A DNA stretch of 64,000 nucleotides, taken from positions 145,387,643 through 145,451,642 of the forward strand of contig CM038217.1 in assembly GCA_021442155.1 (NCBI GenBank), read 5' to 3'. How positions within the stretch are numbered: the stretch's first letter is position 1; each line of letters begins with the position of its first letter. Under the pieces are notes generated by a model. The model did no database searches. It saw only the letters and a list, made by a program, of their open reading frames with translations, and was not told the origin of the DNA. The position numbers and the translations under genes are program-made. Below are positions 1-10,334 of the stretch, piece after piece. The DNA is from Cymbidium sinense. Lineage: Eukaryota; Streptophyta; Magnoliopsida; Asparagales; Orchidaceae.

Positions 1-699
1 TAAAAATATAGTAGGCCTTTTCAAATTAATTTTCATGCATAAAGGAAAAAGAACTATGAGCCACTCAACATTCTTCAACATCACTCCACATTTCTCTTAA
101 TATAGACATCATCAATGGAAGGTAAGATGCTTCTTGCAATCGATTTATCAAGAAAAGCTATGCCTAATATCACTCGTCTTGGAGTATTGACAATCCTAGA
201 CTCCTAGTTCCTTAGTTTACCTGAACAGCGCTGCTCAGTTTAAAAGTAGGGCATCGATTTGCCCATCTTTTATCATTAAAAAACCCAAGAATGTATAACA
301 TATTGCCCATAGATTAATTATTCTGTTTCTTGCACTAGCAATGGCTGCAATGCAATTGATCCATATTAAATCTTCACAATTAAGGATTTACAAGATGAAT
401 AAATGAACATGTACAGGTAACTTAAAACTAAACAATCGGAAGGGTGACAACAATAACTCCTATATCTGGGAAATGAAGCTTTCTGGTAAAGAACAAATGA
501 CAAAAAACTCTTTTCAGGAACCATAACATCAAAATAAACAAATAAAGAGATTTATGCAATTCAACGCTATCGGTCTTCATCTTGATAATCTTACCAGTTA
601 ATACAGGCACACATTTAAACGAATTCCCGTACTCTACGAAAATTAAAATCCAAAGTAGAGATGATAAAAGAGACGCAATTGATCAAAAATAAAAACCCT
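1..699. other. Unassigned left flank, no gene recognised
   Basis: AT-rich sequence without a convincing coding region. On the minus strand there is a plausible acceptor (TTTTCGTAG) and a plausible donor (CTG followed by GTAAGA) bracketing about 40 bases near 597-640. This could be a small internal exon of a host gene, but the encoded residues are too few to identify. The stretch ends at the 3-bp duplication flanking the next transposon. Confidence 0.3.
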
Positions 700-702
700 A
701 AG

Positions 703-763
703 GCGGTGTTTGGCAACGGATTTACTAAGAATTTACCTCGCTAAATCCCGTAAATCCTACCAA
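703..763 (+). repeat. Left terminal inverted repeat of the 3.4-kb element
   Basis: Matches the reverse complement of 4026-4086 across about 60 bp with a few substitutions. It is directly preceded by the AAG target duplication at 700-702. Confidence 0.8.
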
Positions 764-3700
764 ATACCATCAGAGTAAAGGGTAACCAGAGCGATAAATC
801 CTTTGTTAAATCTAACCGGATTAATGGGATTTAGAAGAACCTCACAGATATGGCCGCATCATCTCAACCTCGATATTTCTTCGCAGATTTTCGGTCACTC
901 TTCGCATGCATCGTGCCAGTATCTCGGATTACGTAAGTTCTTCTTCAGGTTTCTTCTTTTTAGCATCGCTTAGATATCGCATGAACAGCTCTTTCTTCGC
1001 ATATCGTTATTGATCTGAACTTTTGAACATGTATCTCAGTAATTCATGCATCGATGAACAACGCTTTTTGACCGCTTCTATTGTCATCATCTTCTTTCAT
1101 TTTGGATAATATCCCTTTTAAGTTTTGGATGTTATATAATGCAGTTTATTTAAAGTAATCATATTCAGAAATTTGTGACAAATGTATATTTATAGTAGAT
1201 GCTGGTTCTTCATGAAGACACCTTAAAATTTCAAATTTCTCAAAATAATCGTCTTCTCAGTAGTATGTTGGAGTTAATTTTTAATACATTAGAATCTTTT
1301 GATAACTTTCGATTATTTTTTTGATCAATTTGTCAATTTATAAGTAATGTAGGGTAATTCTTTTTTTTTCAATATGATAGATTTTTTAATATTCTCCGAT
1401 GATGATTATATTTTGGAATTCATTTACATTTTCTATAAAAAAATGGGAGATTTATTTTATACTCTTGGTAATATATCCAAATAAATTTGTACTTCAAAAT
1501 ATATTAACGTCATATTTGAGTTCGAAGCGAAGTTCGGCGAAATTAATAAAACGCAAAAAAAGCATGAGAATTAGGATCATAGAATTAACAATGTGGCGAT
1601 GATCGACAAAACATCAAATTATAACCAAAAAAGGTTATTCATTGTTAACATAACATTATTCCGTAATATCAACATCATCGTTTTTCATATTTCAATATGT
1701 AGATAAGATTTCTCAAAAGGAAAATCTAATCACGCCTACAAGTTCAACAAAATAATGCACATATTTAATGACTAATGAGAAAAGCAAGTAGTTTTAAAAA
1801 CATCATAACGCATTTTAACATACTCTAAGCTGCAGGAAAACAGAATGGTGTGTAAACAAAATGAACGGGAATGATTAAATAAAAAAAAATACCTTTAATT
1901 ACGACGCCATAAAGAATGAAAAGACTGCATTTATCAACCAAGAATAATGGAATCGAATATATAATAATAAATGGGTGGGATTTTAGCATTTAAGATAAGA
2001 AGATTTATTTTGTCAAAACTTAAAAATTTCAATTTCATATTAATAAAAACAAAGTATGAAATGCGACGCTGACGAAATCTTAATACATATTTTAAAAGAA
2101 GATAAGATAGATGGCAGCGACCAACAATCAAATACATCGAAAAGATAAACCCAACCAAAGATAATCATGAGGAAAGGTTGTCATAATTTAAATGAAATTA
2201 ATTCAGAGAAGAATAGAGACAGGATTTTAGGCTAACATACACACTTCCTATCAACCAAATAAAGGAAAGATCAGCGAATCACAAAAAAAACGATAAAAGA
2301 AACCAAAATCACAAAGACATATGTAATAAAAAAATAAAAATTGAAGAATTGCCAAACTACGAACAAATATCGAAGCAGACAATCATCCATCATGCAATAT
2401 TTGTGAAGGCTTAATTTCTTCTCGATTTTCAACATTTTATTAAGATGTCCGAACGTTTCATCCACCTGCTTTCTTCGCCTTTTGATTATCACTTGACGCT
2501 TGGATCTTGATATAAGTCGAGATAGCTATAAAATCCTCGCCTCTTATCACCTCCTACAAATTAATTTCAATGGTTACATTTAAATTATCAAAACCGCAAT
2601 TTCTAATTATCATTTGACAAATTTTAATGATGTTAATGAAGTCTGCTCATATTATTCCACAAATCTTTCAAATATGAGATATTTTAAAGCTGATTTTCAA
2701 TTTTCTGCTTTATTATTAATAAATTTGATTTTTGCAATAAATTCTTAATCGACGATAAAATAACTTACAATCACTTCATATTTCATCTACAGAACTGATA
2801 TATTCAGATCTCGTCCATCTACTCCGATTACTTGATATAATACGCTAAGCCTGCCATATTCTTATAAATCAAATATCAGAACGATTTTGTAATTTTCTAT
2901 TTAACGACAACCACCTCATTCCACATTCTTCTTATGCCATTACAAATATTTCCCAAATGTTCTGAGATGTCCCAAAATCGCGTGATATTCGCGCCATTTA
3001 AACGCTTCTATTCGCCAATGTTAAATCATCGCATTATTTATAACTCGTGTTTGTGATTTTCAAAACCTTTATATCTACGAATTTCTGAATAAACAACGAC
3101 TATATGGCAGAATAATGATTAAAATTTCGCACAATAATGCTTATTTTCACGAATTTGCTACGAATAAAACGACTAATGCTCATTGACTCGACCACGCATC
3201 GAAACATTAATTTCTAATCCTAACGCCACTAGATTGTCATTTTGATTTTATTAATTTCTCGAAGAATACGCTTCCTTCTAAATATCATGATATTCAATAT
3301 ATTTTAAGACAAAAAATTTATTTAGATATATTCTAAAGAGTAAAATAATCCTCTCCTACTATAGAAATAAATATATTAAATATAATCAATCACTATCCTG
3401 AAATATTAAACTAACCAATTTATCTATCATACGCAAAAAAAAGAATACAATTACCTTACATTACTCTGCCAACCAATTCAATCAAAAAATACCCGAAAAA
3501 GATTCTAATAATTACGCCACAATTAACACCAACATACTACGAAGATTTATTGATAAGATGAAATTTTGGGATCTTCAGAAGAACTCAGAACTACATCTAA
3601 TAAATATACATTTATCATAAAGATATGATTAACTTCAAAATAAAACCTACCTCAAACATCATAACATCCAAAACTTAAGGATATTATCCAAAACGAAGAA

Positions 3701-4025
3701 GATGATTTAACAAGCGAATAAAGAAAGCAAGATTGTCATAACGATATTACTAATGACAGTGTGCCAGATAACGATGCCTTAAAAGGAAAGCAAAGATAGC
3801 ATACATAGTTAAAGCGATAACAAAAGAAGAACAATGAACAGAAGATCGATAGCGTGCAGCTGCGGCGGAAGAAGAGCGAGCGAAGAAATAGACGATCGAG
3901 GGAGAGGGCTGCAGTTCCCGCCGTACCGCGAGGTTAAATCCCGTTAAATCCGCCGAATCGGCGGATTTAACAAATCCGAGATTTATCGTGTCTTGCGGAT
4001 TTACGGCATCGCGGATTTACTAAAT

Positions 4026-4086
4026 CTGGTAGGATTTATGGGATTTAGCGAGCTAAATCCTTAGTAAATCCGTTGCCAAACACCCC
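4026..4086 (-). repeat. Right terminal inverted repeat of the 3.4-kb element
   Basis: Inverted partner of 703-763. It is followed by AAG at 4087-4089, which matches the left target duplication. Confidence 0.8.
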
Positions 4087-4089
4087 AAG

Positions 4090-4300
4090 AAGCAGGAGAA
4101 ACAGAATGACCTCGGGATACCACGGTGGAGCTCCAATTGTGCGTCCAGCGGGCCAACCTTCTGCCCATCATAAGAAGCGGAAATCACCTGGCCGAACTCT
4201 GAAGCTCACCATCGATAGGCATAAGCTTGACCGTCTTCGCCATATTCACTGCGCCGTCGAAGGAAGAATCACCTGTCAGATAAAAAATTAATGGAGCCAA
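4090..4300. other. GC-richer island, possible host exon or 5' leader
   Basis: This 200-bp block is clearly less AT-rich than its surroundings. It is open on the plus strand from an ATG near 4106 to a stop at 4289-4291 and encodes a basic peptide with an HHKKRKSPGRTLKL stretch. On the minus strand the block contains a CTGACAG acceptor-like site and a short open stretch starting ATGGCGAAGACGG. I recognise neither product. The 3.4-kb transposon sits immediately at its left edge, so the insertion may have landed in or next to a gene. Strand and reading frame are undecided. Confidence 0.25.
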
Positions 4301-4475
4301 AAAAACGAGCAATCATACTGCCAAATTATGAAAAGGGGTTTATGGCCATCAGCGCTTCTGTGAAAGAGGGAACTTTCCTCTTCGAAATGTAGATAAGATG
4401 AAGTGAAGTCGAAGACGGGAACTGATGATGGTGAGCGTTGGTTTCAATAATATGGAAAGCTGCGACAAAATGAGA

Positions 4476-5080
4476 ATAGGGGTGTGAGTTTGATTGATTT
4501 GGATGGATAATGGATTGCATGATAAAATTTTAAATTAATTGATTTTGAATTCTTAAAAATATTGAATCAAATTGATCAAATAAAATATAAAATTAAATAA
4601 ATTAAATAATAATTTGATTGAATTATTAATTTGATTTTGGATAAATTGAAGATTATATTTATTATTTATATATAATTTTTTTATTATAATGAACAAGTAA
4701 TAAAAAATAATAAATATAATAAAAAAATTTATAAATACTTAATTTTTAATAATATATTTTAAAAAATTTAATATTTATAAAAAAGATTTTAGAAAATTTA
4801 TTTAAAAAATATTTTTAATAAAAAATATGTATAATATATTTAAAAATATTAAAGTGCTTTAAATATATAAATAATATTTAAAAATAATAATCAAAATATA
4901 ATTTAATATTTAATAAAAATAAAAAACCATTTTACTTAATATATTTTATTTATTTAATTAAACCAAAACTATTTATTAATTAAAATTTTAAAATCAATTT
5001 TCAAAAAAATATTACTCAAATATTAAAAAATAAAAAAAATATATATAAAAAATTATTATACATAAATATTGTAAATTTAC
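4476..5080. repeat. AT-rich low-complexity block beginning with a hAT-end-like motif
   Basis: Starts with TAGGGGTGTGAG, which resembles the TAGGGGTGTGCA-type ends of many plant hAT elements. It continues as almost pure A/T sequence to about 5080. No matching opposite end or 8-bp duplication was found, so it is recorded as low-complexity DNA with a possible transposon terminus. Confidence 0.3.
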
Positions 5081-5774
5081 TTATTTATACCACTAAATAC
5101 ATTTTAAATAAACTATCTACAAATACCAAAACAAATCCATCTTTAAAACCACTATTACCTAAACTCAATCCTGCCAAAACTTTATCTTTTGATTTTTTTT
5201 TTTCTGTAAGTAGTTGTTTCATTTGCAAAATTGATTTATTAATGAGAGCCCATTTTTTCCATTCTTCTTCTTTAACACTTATAAAATCTTCTTTCAAATA
5301 ATGTTCTTCATTATGGCTCATGGATAATCTTTCTTCATTTTTTTTTTCTATATCCATCTCCCATTCATAATCAGCAAGTATGCTTATTTTTTATGTTTTC
5401 TATGCATTTTGCATTCTTTTTTTGTTTCATTTGCAAAGCATTGCTTCACTTTTGAGTTTTCTTGCTTTTAATCTGAGGGGTGGATGGCTATACAATGTAG
5501 ATTCATACGGGTGAAAGAACAGAGTACCTAAATAAATTTAGTTTAGGCCAGCTGGTAGATAGAGATATTCAATGATATTAGTTTGATTTTAATGATATCT
5601 TCTCATGTATTTCACTATTTCATTGCAAAAAAAAATGACTCTAGCCCTATATAGTTATTTAGAAAATGTATTTTATGTATGCAGATTTTTTAATATATTG
5701 TATTATTTGCTCATGTAGTTATGGATATGTCTATGTTTTGCTCTATTATCTTCAAATTTGGTGGATATTAGACT

Positions 5775-8035
5775 ATGGCCAGGGGACAGAGCAGAATGAG
5801 GTATGAAGGTGGTAGTCAGAAGACTGTGAAGTTTGAGAGAAGCAAAATCATTTTCTTGTTACTAAAAGAACAATCTAATCGACTATGTCCTTGGCTTAGA
5901 GGTCATGACTTTGACTTACACTATCATATTATGGAACTCCGCCGAAGGTATACATGCCTATTATAGGCGATGCTAATATATTTGACATGCTTAATAGTTC
6001 TGATGAAAAAAGTAGAATAGAAGTGGTGGTTGCAGTGAAATTTCATGAAGAAGATGTGGTTCAATTACAGAATTTTGAGATTGCAAATGATAATTAGTTA
6101 TTAGAATTATATCATTCAAGTTGAGATAACAATCATTATGCTCGAGGGTATGTGTGATGATTGTTTAAGTTGCCAAAGTGATGAGGAAAACTATTTATCT
6201 ATTGGTTCTCATTTTGAGGATGCCACAAGTTTCAAACAAGTACTTTGAACTAATGCAATTTTGCAAGATTTTGCTGTTAAGATCAAGGCTAGTGATAAAT
6301 CTAGAGTAATAGCAACTTGTGCATATCGGTGTTGTCCATGGAGATATATATGTCTAGATGGCCTCCTATTTGAAGTTAGAAAATTAAATGCCACACATTT
6401 GCATAAGTTGGGTAGCTCATCAAATAAAAGATATTGTCAAGAAGAACCGGACATCACTCCAAACCACATAGGCAATAGCTTGGAGACCTCTTTGGGATCA
6501 TCTTTACCATATATGAAAATATGGCGTTCAAGAGAACAAGCAAGAGCAATCACGTTCGAATCAATTGATGACAACTATAGGTGGGTTCCTACTTTGAAGT
6601 CAGAGTTAATAAATAGAAATCCAGGTTCACACATAACATACACGTGTGACATTCATGATAGTTCCTTCAAGCATTTCTTTGTTAGTTTCAAGGTCTACAG
6701 TGATGGTTTCCTTGCTGAGTGTAGATATTTAATTGGTGCTTACCACCAAAAATATAAGTATTTAGGTGTACTGTTATCTCCAAATTATTTGGATGGCAAT
6801 AATGGGCTATACACTATTGCATTTTTGGTAGCTGAATTAGAATCCAAAATAAGTTGGGAGTGATTTATGAGAAATTTGACACAAAATTTTGGTTTTGAAA
6901 TAGACCATTTGGCTTTCATATCAGATATAGAGAAGGGGCTAGGTGAGGCCATGAAAATGGTCTTTCCCAATGTCAAGCATAGGGTATGCATAAGACACTT
7001 ATGGAAGAATATGAAAAGCACTTTCATTGTGATGATAGCCACAAGCTCCAAAGTTTGGTTTGGACAACCGCCAATGCTTATAGCAAGCATGAATTTAGTG
7101 TTAAACTTAAAGAGATTTCTAATATTAGTCTGGAGGTGTATTCATATTTGAGCTCATTGCCATTCAAGTGGTCCAATGCCACTTTCTCTAGTTAGATTAA
7201 AAATCACTATAATACAAATAATATGTCTGAATCTTTCAATTCTTAGATTGAAGAAGCTAGAAGAAAACCTGTAGTTGACTTAGTCGATATGATTAGAGGG
7301 ATGATTATGGAGCAACGTGCTTAGAGGAAGTTAAACACTTCCTGGAAAGGGCCACTAGTACTTCATATTGAGGAATACATTAGAGATATTACAACAAGAA
7401 AAGAATATTTTATTATTAGACAATCTACAATAACCAAAGCTAAGGTTGAACGTACACATGAACGTCATGTAGTGGTCATAGAGGAAAAGGAATGTAGCTG
7501 TGACTTTTGGCAATTAACTGGACTCCCTTGCATACATAGTGTTGCTTTCATTGGAACAAAACAACACAACTTATGGCACACATACGTTGATGAACACTAT
7601 TATGTACATATGTAATACTTTGCTTTTACTATTACTATATTGTTAATTTTGTTGTATGCCTTATTATCTTAATTTGGATATATATAATATAGCCTACGAA
7701 GGAGTAATTTCAACATTGCTAGGGAAGGAGCAGTGGATAATAGTGAATAATGGAGTGCAGGTTGGTGTTCCCCAATTCATTCGGTCCTGGTAGACCAAAG
7801 AAAAGGAGAATCAAGAATTTCTAGGAGGACACAAAGAAAGAAAATTAAGAGGTAAAAAAATGTGGCCATTGTGGTTTATGGGGACACCATAAATACACTT
7901 GTAAGAACCCATTGCATGTGGAAACAGAAGAAGTTCATCAACTAATTGAATCTGATAATACTTTGGGTTCAACCATAAGCCTTCGAGCTAAGCTCCCAAT
8001 TTGTCTTACTGATACTTCAGACATAATCTAGACTT
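5775..8035 (+). pseudogene. MULE (MuDR-like) transposase pseudogene
   Basis: A Mutator-like transposase broken by several in-frame stops and frameshifts. The N-terminal part (5775-5966) starts MARGQSRMRYEGG. At 6261-6863 lie the CPWRYICLDG zinc-binding region and the core of the family, including LKSELINRNPGSHITY and YLDGNNGLYTIAF. A TGA at 6861-6863 replaces a tryptophan codon, and the same frame continues from 6864 with the ISDIEKGLGEAM and CIRHLW motifs. A frameshift near 6985 moves to another frame. A SWIM zinc finger (CSCDFWQLTGLPCIHSV) lies at about 7492-7545. A CX2CX4HX4C zinc knuckle (CGHCGLWGHHKYTC) lies at about 7862-7905. The aspartate expected just after the conserved LIG is missing. 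Loss of a catalytic residue plus the stops rules out activity. The MULE family is certain; element boundaries are not. Confidence 0.85.
7612..7692 (+). other. Putative 81-bp intron in the MULE transposase
   Basis: Starts GTAATACTTT and ends TATAG. It interrupts the reading exactly where MuDR-type proteins continue after the SWIM finger, with AYEGVI following the acceptor. Removing it restores a family-like junction. Inferred from sequence only. Confidence 0.5.
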
Positions 8036-8159
8036 GAAAATGCTGGCTTTTTTTTTTGGGAGGACACTAAACACTTTATTTTTTTAAAGATAAATTGCAT
8101 TATTTTGTAGTTGGCCTTTCATTTTTTTTGATGATTTACATTTTTGGTTAATTGGTGGT

Positions 8160-9100
8160 TGTTGTTGTATATACCATGAGACTTTGTATGCCGCTGCCCT
8201 AGAATTAGCTATTGGTTCATATATACTTGGGTTAGTTTTAATTTTTTGTTTTAGTATGTCGGTTTTTTTTCACGGGTTGGTTTCTTGGTCTTGTTTGGAA
8301 GTTGTTCTCGTCTTTGCCATGGGGCTTTGAATACTATTGCTTCAAAATTAACTGTTGATTCATGCATATTTGGGTTAGTTTTTTATTTGTTTTGCTTGAT
8401 GGCTATCGATTTTTTTTCCTGGGTAGGGCTTATGATTGGTAGTTGTTATCATCTCTGCCATGGGACTTTGAATGTTGTTGCTCTGGAACTAACTGTTGAT
8501 TCATGCATATCTGGATTAGTTTTGAATGTATTGCTTGGTGGCTATCCATTTTTTCTAGGATGGTTTGTTGGCTACTGTTTGGTTCTTGTAGCCATCTCTG
8601 CCATGGGGCTTTGAAATGTCATTGCTTCAGAATTAGGTGTTGGTTCATGCATATCTGGGTTAGTTTTTGATTTTTAGTGTTGGGTGGTTATTGGTTTCTT
8701 TTCCTGTGATGGTTAGCTGGCTGTTGTTTGGTAGTTGTTGCCATCTCGATGGCTGTTTTATCTATCTTACTGTAGTTCTGAAGTTGAGGGGGATTTCGAT
8801 GGTAGTCAAGTAAATAAGATAGTTTAGGTGTTAGAGGTGTATTTACTGTAGTTTGAGATGGTATGTATGTAAATTTCCCTTTTGTTTTGTATTGCTTGGT
8901 GGATATAGAATTTCCTTTTTTGGGATGGTTTGTTGGCTCTTGTTTGGTAGTTGGTGCCGTCTCTACAAAAAAGCATTGAATGCTGTTGCTTTGGAATTAG
9001 TTATTGGTTCATACATATATGGGTTAGTTTTTGATTTTTATTGTTTGGTGGTACATTGGTTTCTTTTCACGGGATGGTTCTTTGGTTCTTTTAGTGGTTG
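8160..9100. repeat. 143-bp GT-rich minisatellite next to the MULE
   Basis: A degenerate tandem repeat. The word GGGTTAG (or GGATTAG) followed by TTTT recurs at 8229, 8372, 8513 and 8657, giving spacings of 143, 141 and 144 bp, and again at 9021 after an irregular spacer. Each unit contains forms of CCATCTCTGCCATGGGGC and TTGGTTCATGCATATCTGGG. Open frames here (for example 8285-8614) are by-products of the repeat. Subterminal tandem repeats are common in plant DNA transposons, so the array may be part of the MULE. Confidence 0.75.
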
Positions 9101-10334
9101 ATGCATTTTTTTGCCTTAGGGTTTTGAATGCTAGTGCTCTGGAGACTTGGGTTAGCTTGGTGGCTATTGATTTCTCTGCCTAGGATGGCTTGGTGAGTTT
9201 AGTTGCTTTTTCTGCCTTGGATGGATTGGTGGCTTTTCCTGGTTTTTCTACCTTGGGGCTTTTTGAGGTATGCTGACTGTGATGTTTTTTCTATCTCTTA
9301 TCCTTGGTTGGTAGCATTATATGTGATTGTAACCCTTCTTTATAAAGTTTAGAGGCTCACATATGTTGTTGCTCCTTGAGATGATTTTGACTTAGCCTGA
9401 GTCTTTTCTTACTCTACTCTTTATTTTTATTCTTTATCTTTAACCTCATTTTTTTGTGCTTAACTTTTCTTTAGAATCAGGCAGAGGTCTTTGATAGGTT
9501 TGGAGTCTTGTAGGAGGATTATCTCTTCTCTCAGATGCATCAAGTTATGTTGCTTAGTTGGTCTTCTTTTTTTAAAAATATTTGTTCTATTATTATATTA
9601 GTTTGGGGAATTATCTCTTTAGGATTATTGTAGTCCTTGAGCATTAGTTTAGAGATTTCTCCCCTTTAAGGACTTTGTACTCTTCCGATAATAATTAGAT
9701 ATGTAAATATAAAAGATTTGTGAGCTATGTATATAAATGCCCAAATTTTATATTTATAATCTTTTTCTTATGCATGAAAAAAGGTGCATTTCCATTTAAA
9801 AATATATTAATTTGTGCACAATTTATTGAGTTTTTGTGCATAGATATTATAGTATGGGAATATTCTTAACATAGTCCAACTATTATTGGGACAATCTTAT
9901 GTGGACTAAAATTGTTGCCAACGTCAAAATGGAATAAGAGAGAATTACAAATCTTCTGGAGCAAGACCCATCCAATTCTAGTCAGTCTTTGGAAGCTAAT
10001 TCTAAAGCCTTGATTTATGAGAATAATTGGATCAAGCAATGTTCCAATGAAGCTAGACATTTCAAAGGTGATAATGACCTCAAAGTTTACTTGATCACTT
10101 GTATTATGTTAATGAAATTTTTTTACATTGAATCTATCATTGTGAGATATATATGTTGTGTAAAGAAATTAATTCCTCTCATTATTTACATAAATAGTAA
10201 AATTTAATTATTAGATATACAAATATATAAGAATTATATGGTATGTATGTAATTGCCTCTTTTCAAAAAAAAAAACATCCACCCAAGAATAAACAGTACA
10301 GGGTGTAAAAAAATTAGTTTCTCTCAATATTTAT
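9101..10334. other. Unassigned spacer between MULE region and the large palindrome
   Basis: GT-rich decaying repeat-like sequence to about 9300, then AT-rich sequence with no protein similarity I recognise. Two copies of a motif also seen elsewhere (a TATGTAAATATAAAAGA type word near 9697-9742, and GGTATGTATGTAATTGCC near 10240-10256) suggest remnants of transposon ends. Confidence 0.4.

Larger units (their letters stand above)
703..4086. mobile_element. 3.4-kb DNA transposon with ~60-bp TIRs (Harbinger-like, non-autonomous)
   Basis: The two ends are inverted copies of each other over about 60 bp (703-763 and 4026-4086). They start GCGGTGTTTGGCAACGG on the left and, read inward on the minus strand, GGGGTGTTTGGCAACGG on the right, with only a few mismatches. 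Both sides are flanked by AAG (700-702 and 4087-4089), a 3-bp target duplication. Terminal GGGTGTTTGG-type sequences and a 3-bp duplication are typical of PIF/Harbinger and Tourist-like elements, although TTA/TAA is the usual target. The 3.2-kb interior is AT-rich, broken by stops in all frames, and shows no DDE transposase or Myb-like protein. The element therefore looks non-autonomous. Subterminal AAATCC-type words are repeated inside both ends (near 780-835 and 3930-4000), as expected for transposase-binding sites. Confidence 0.75.

Noticed and set aside
5085..5357. 90-codon minus-strand frame starting MDIEKKNEERLSM
   Set aside because: Charged low-complexity peptide made of A/T-rich tracts, no recognised domain, inside probable transposon flank; a captured gene fragment remains possible but unsupported.
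8285..8614. 109-codon hydrophobic frame
   Set aside because: By-product of the 143-bp minisatellite.
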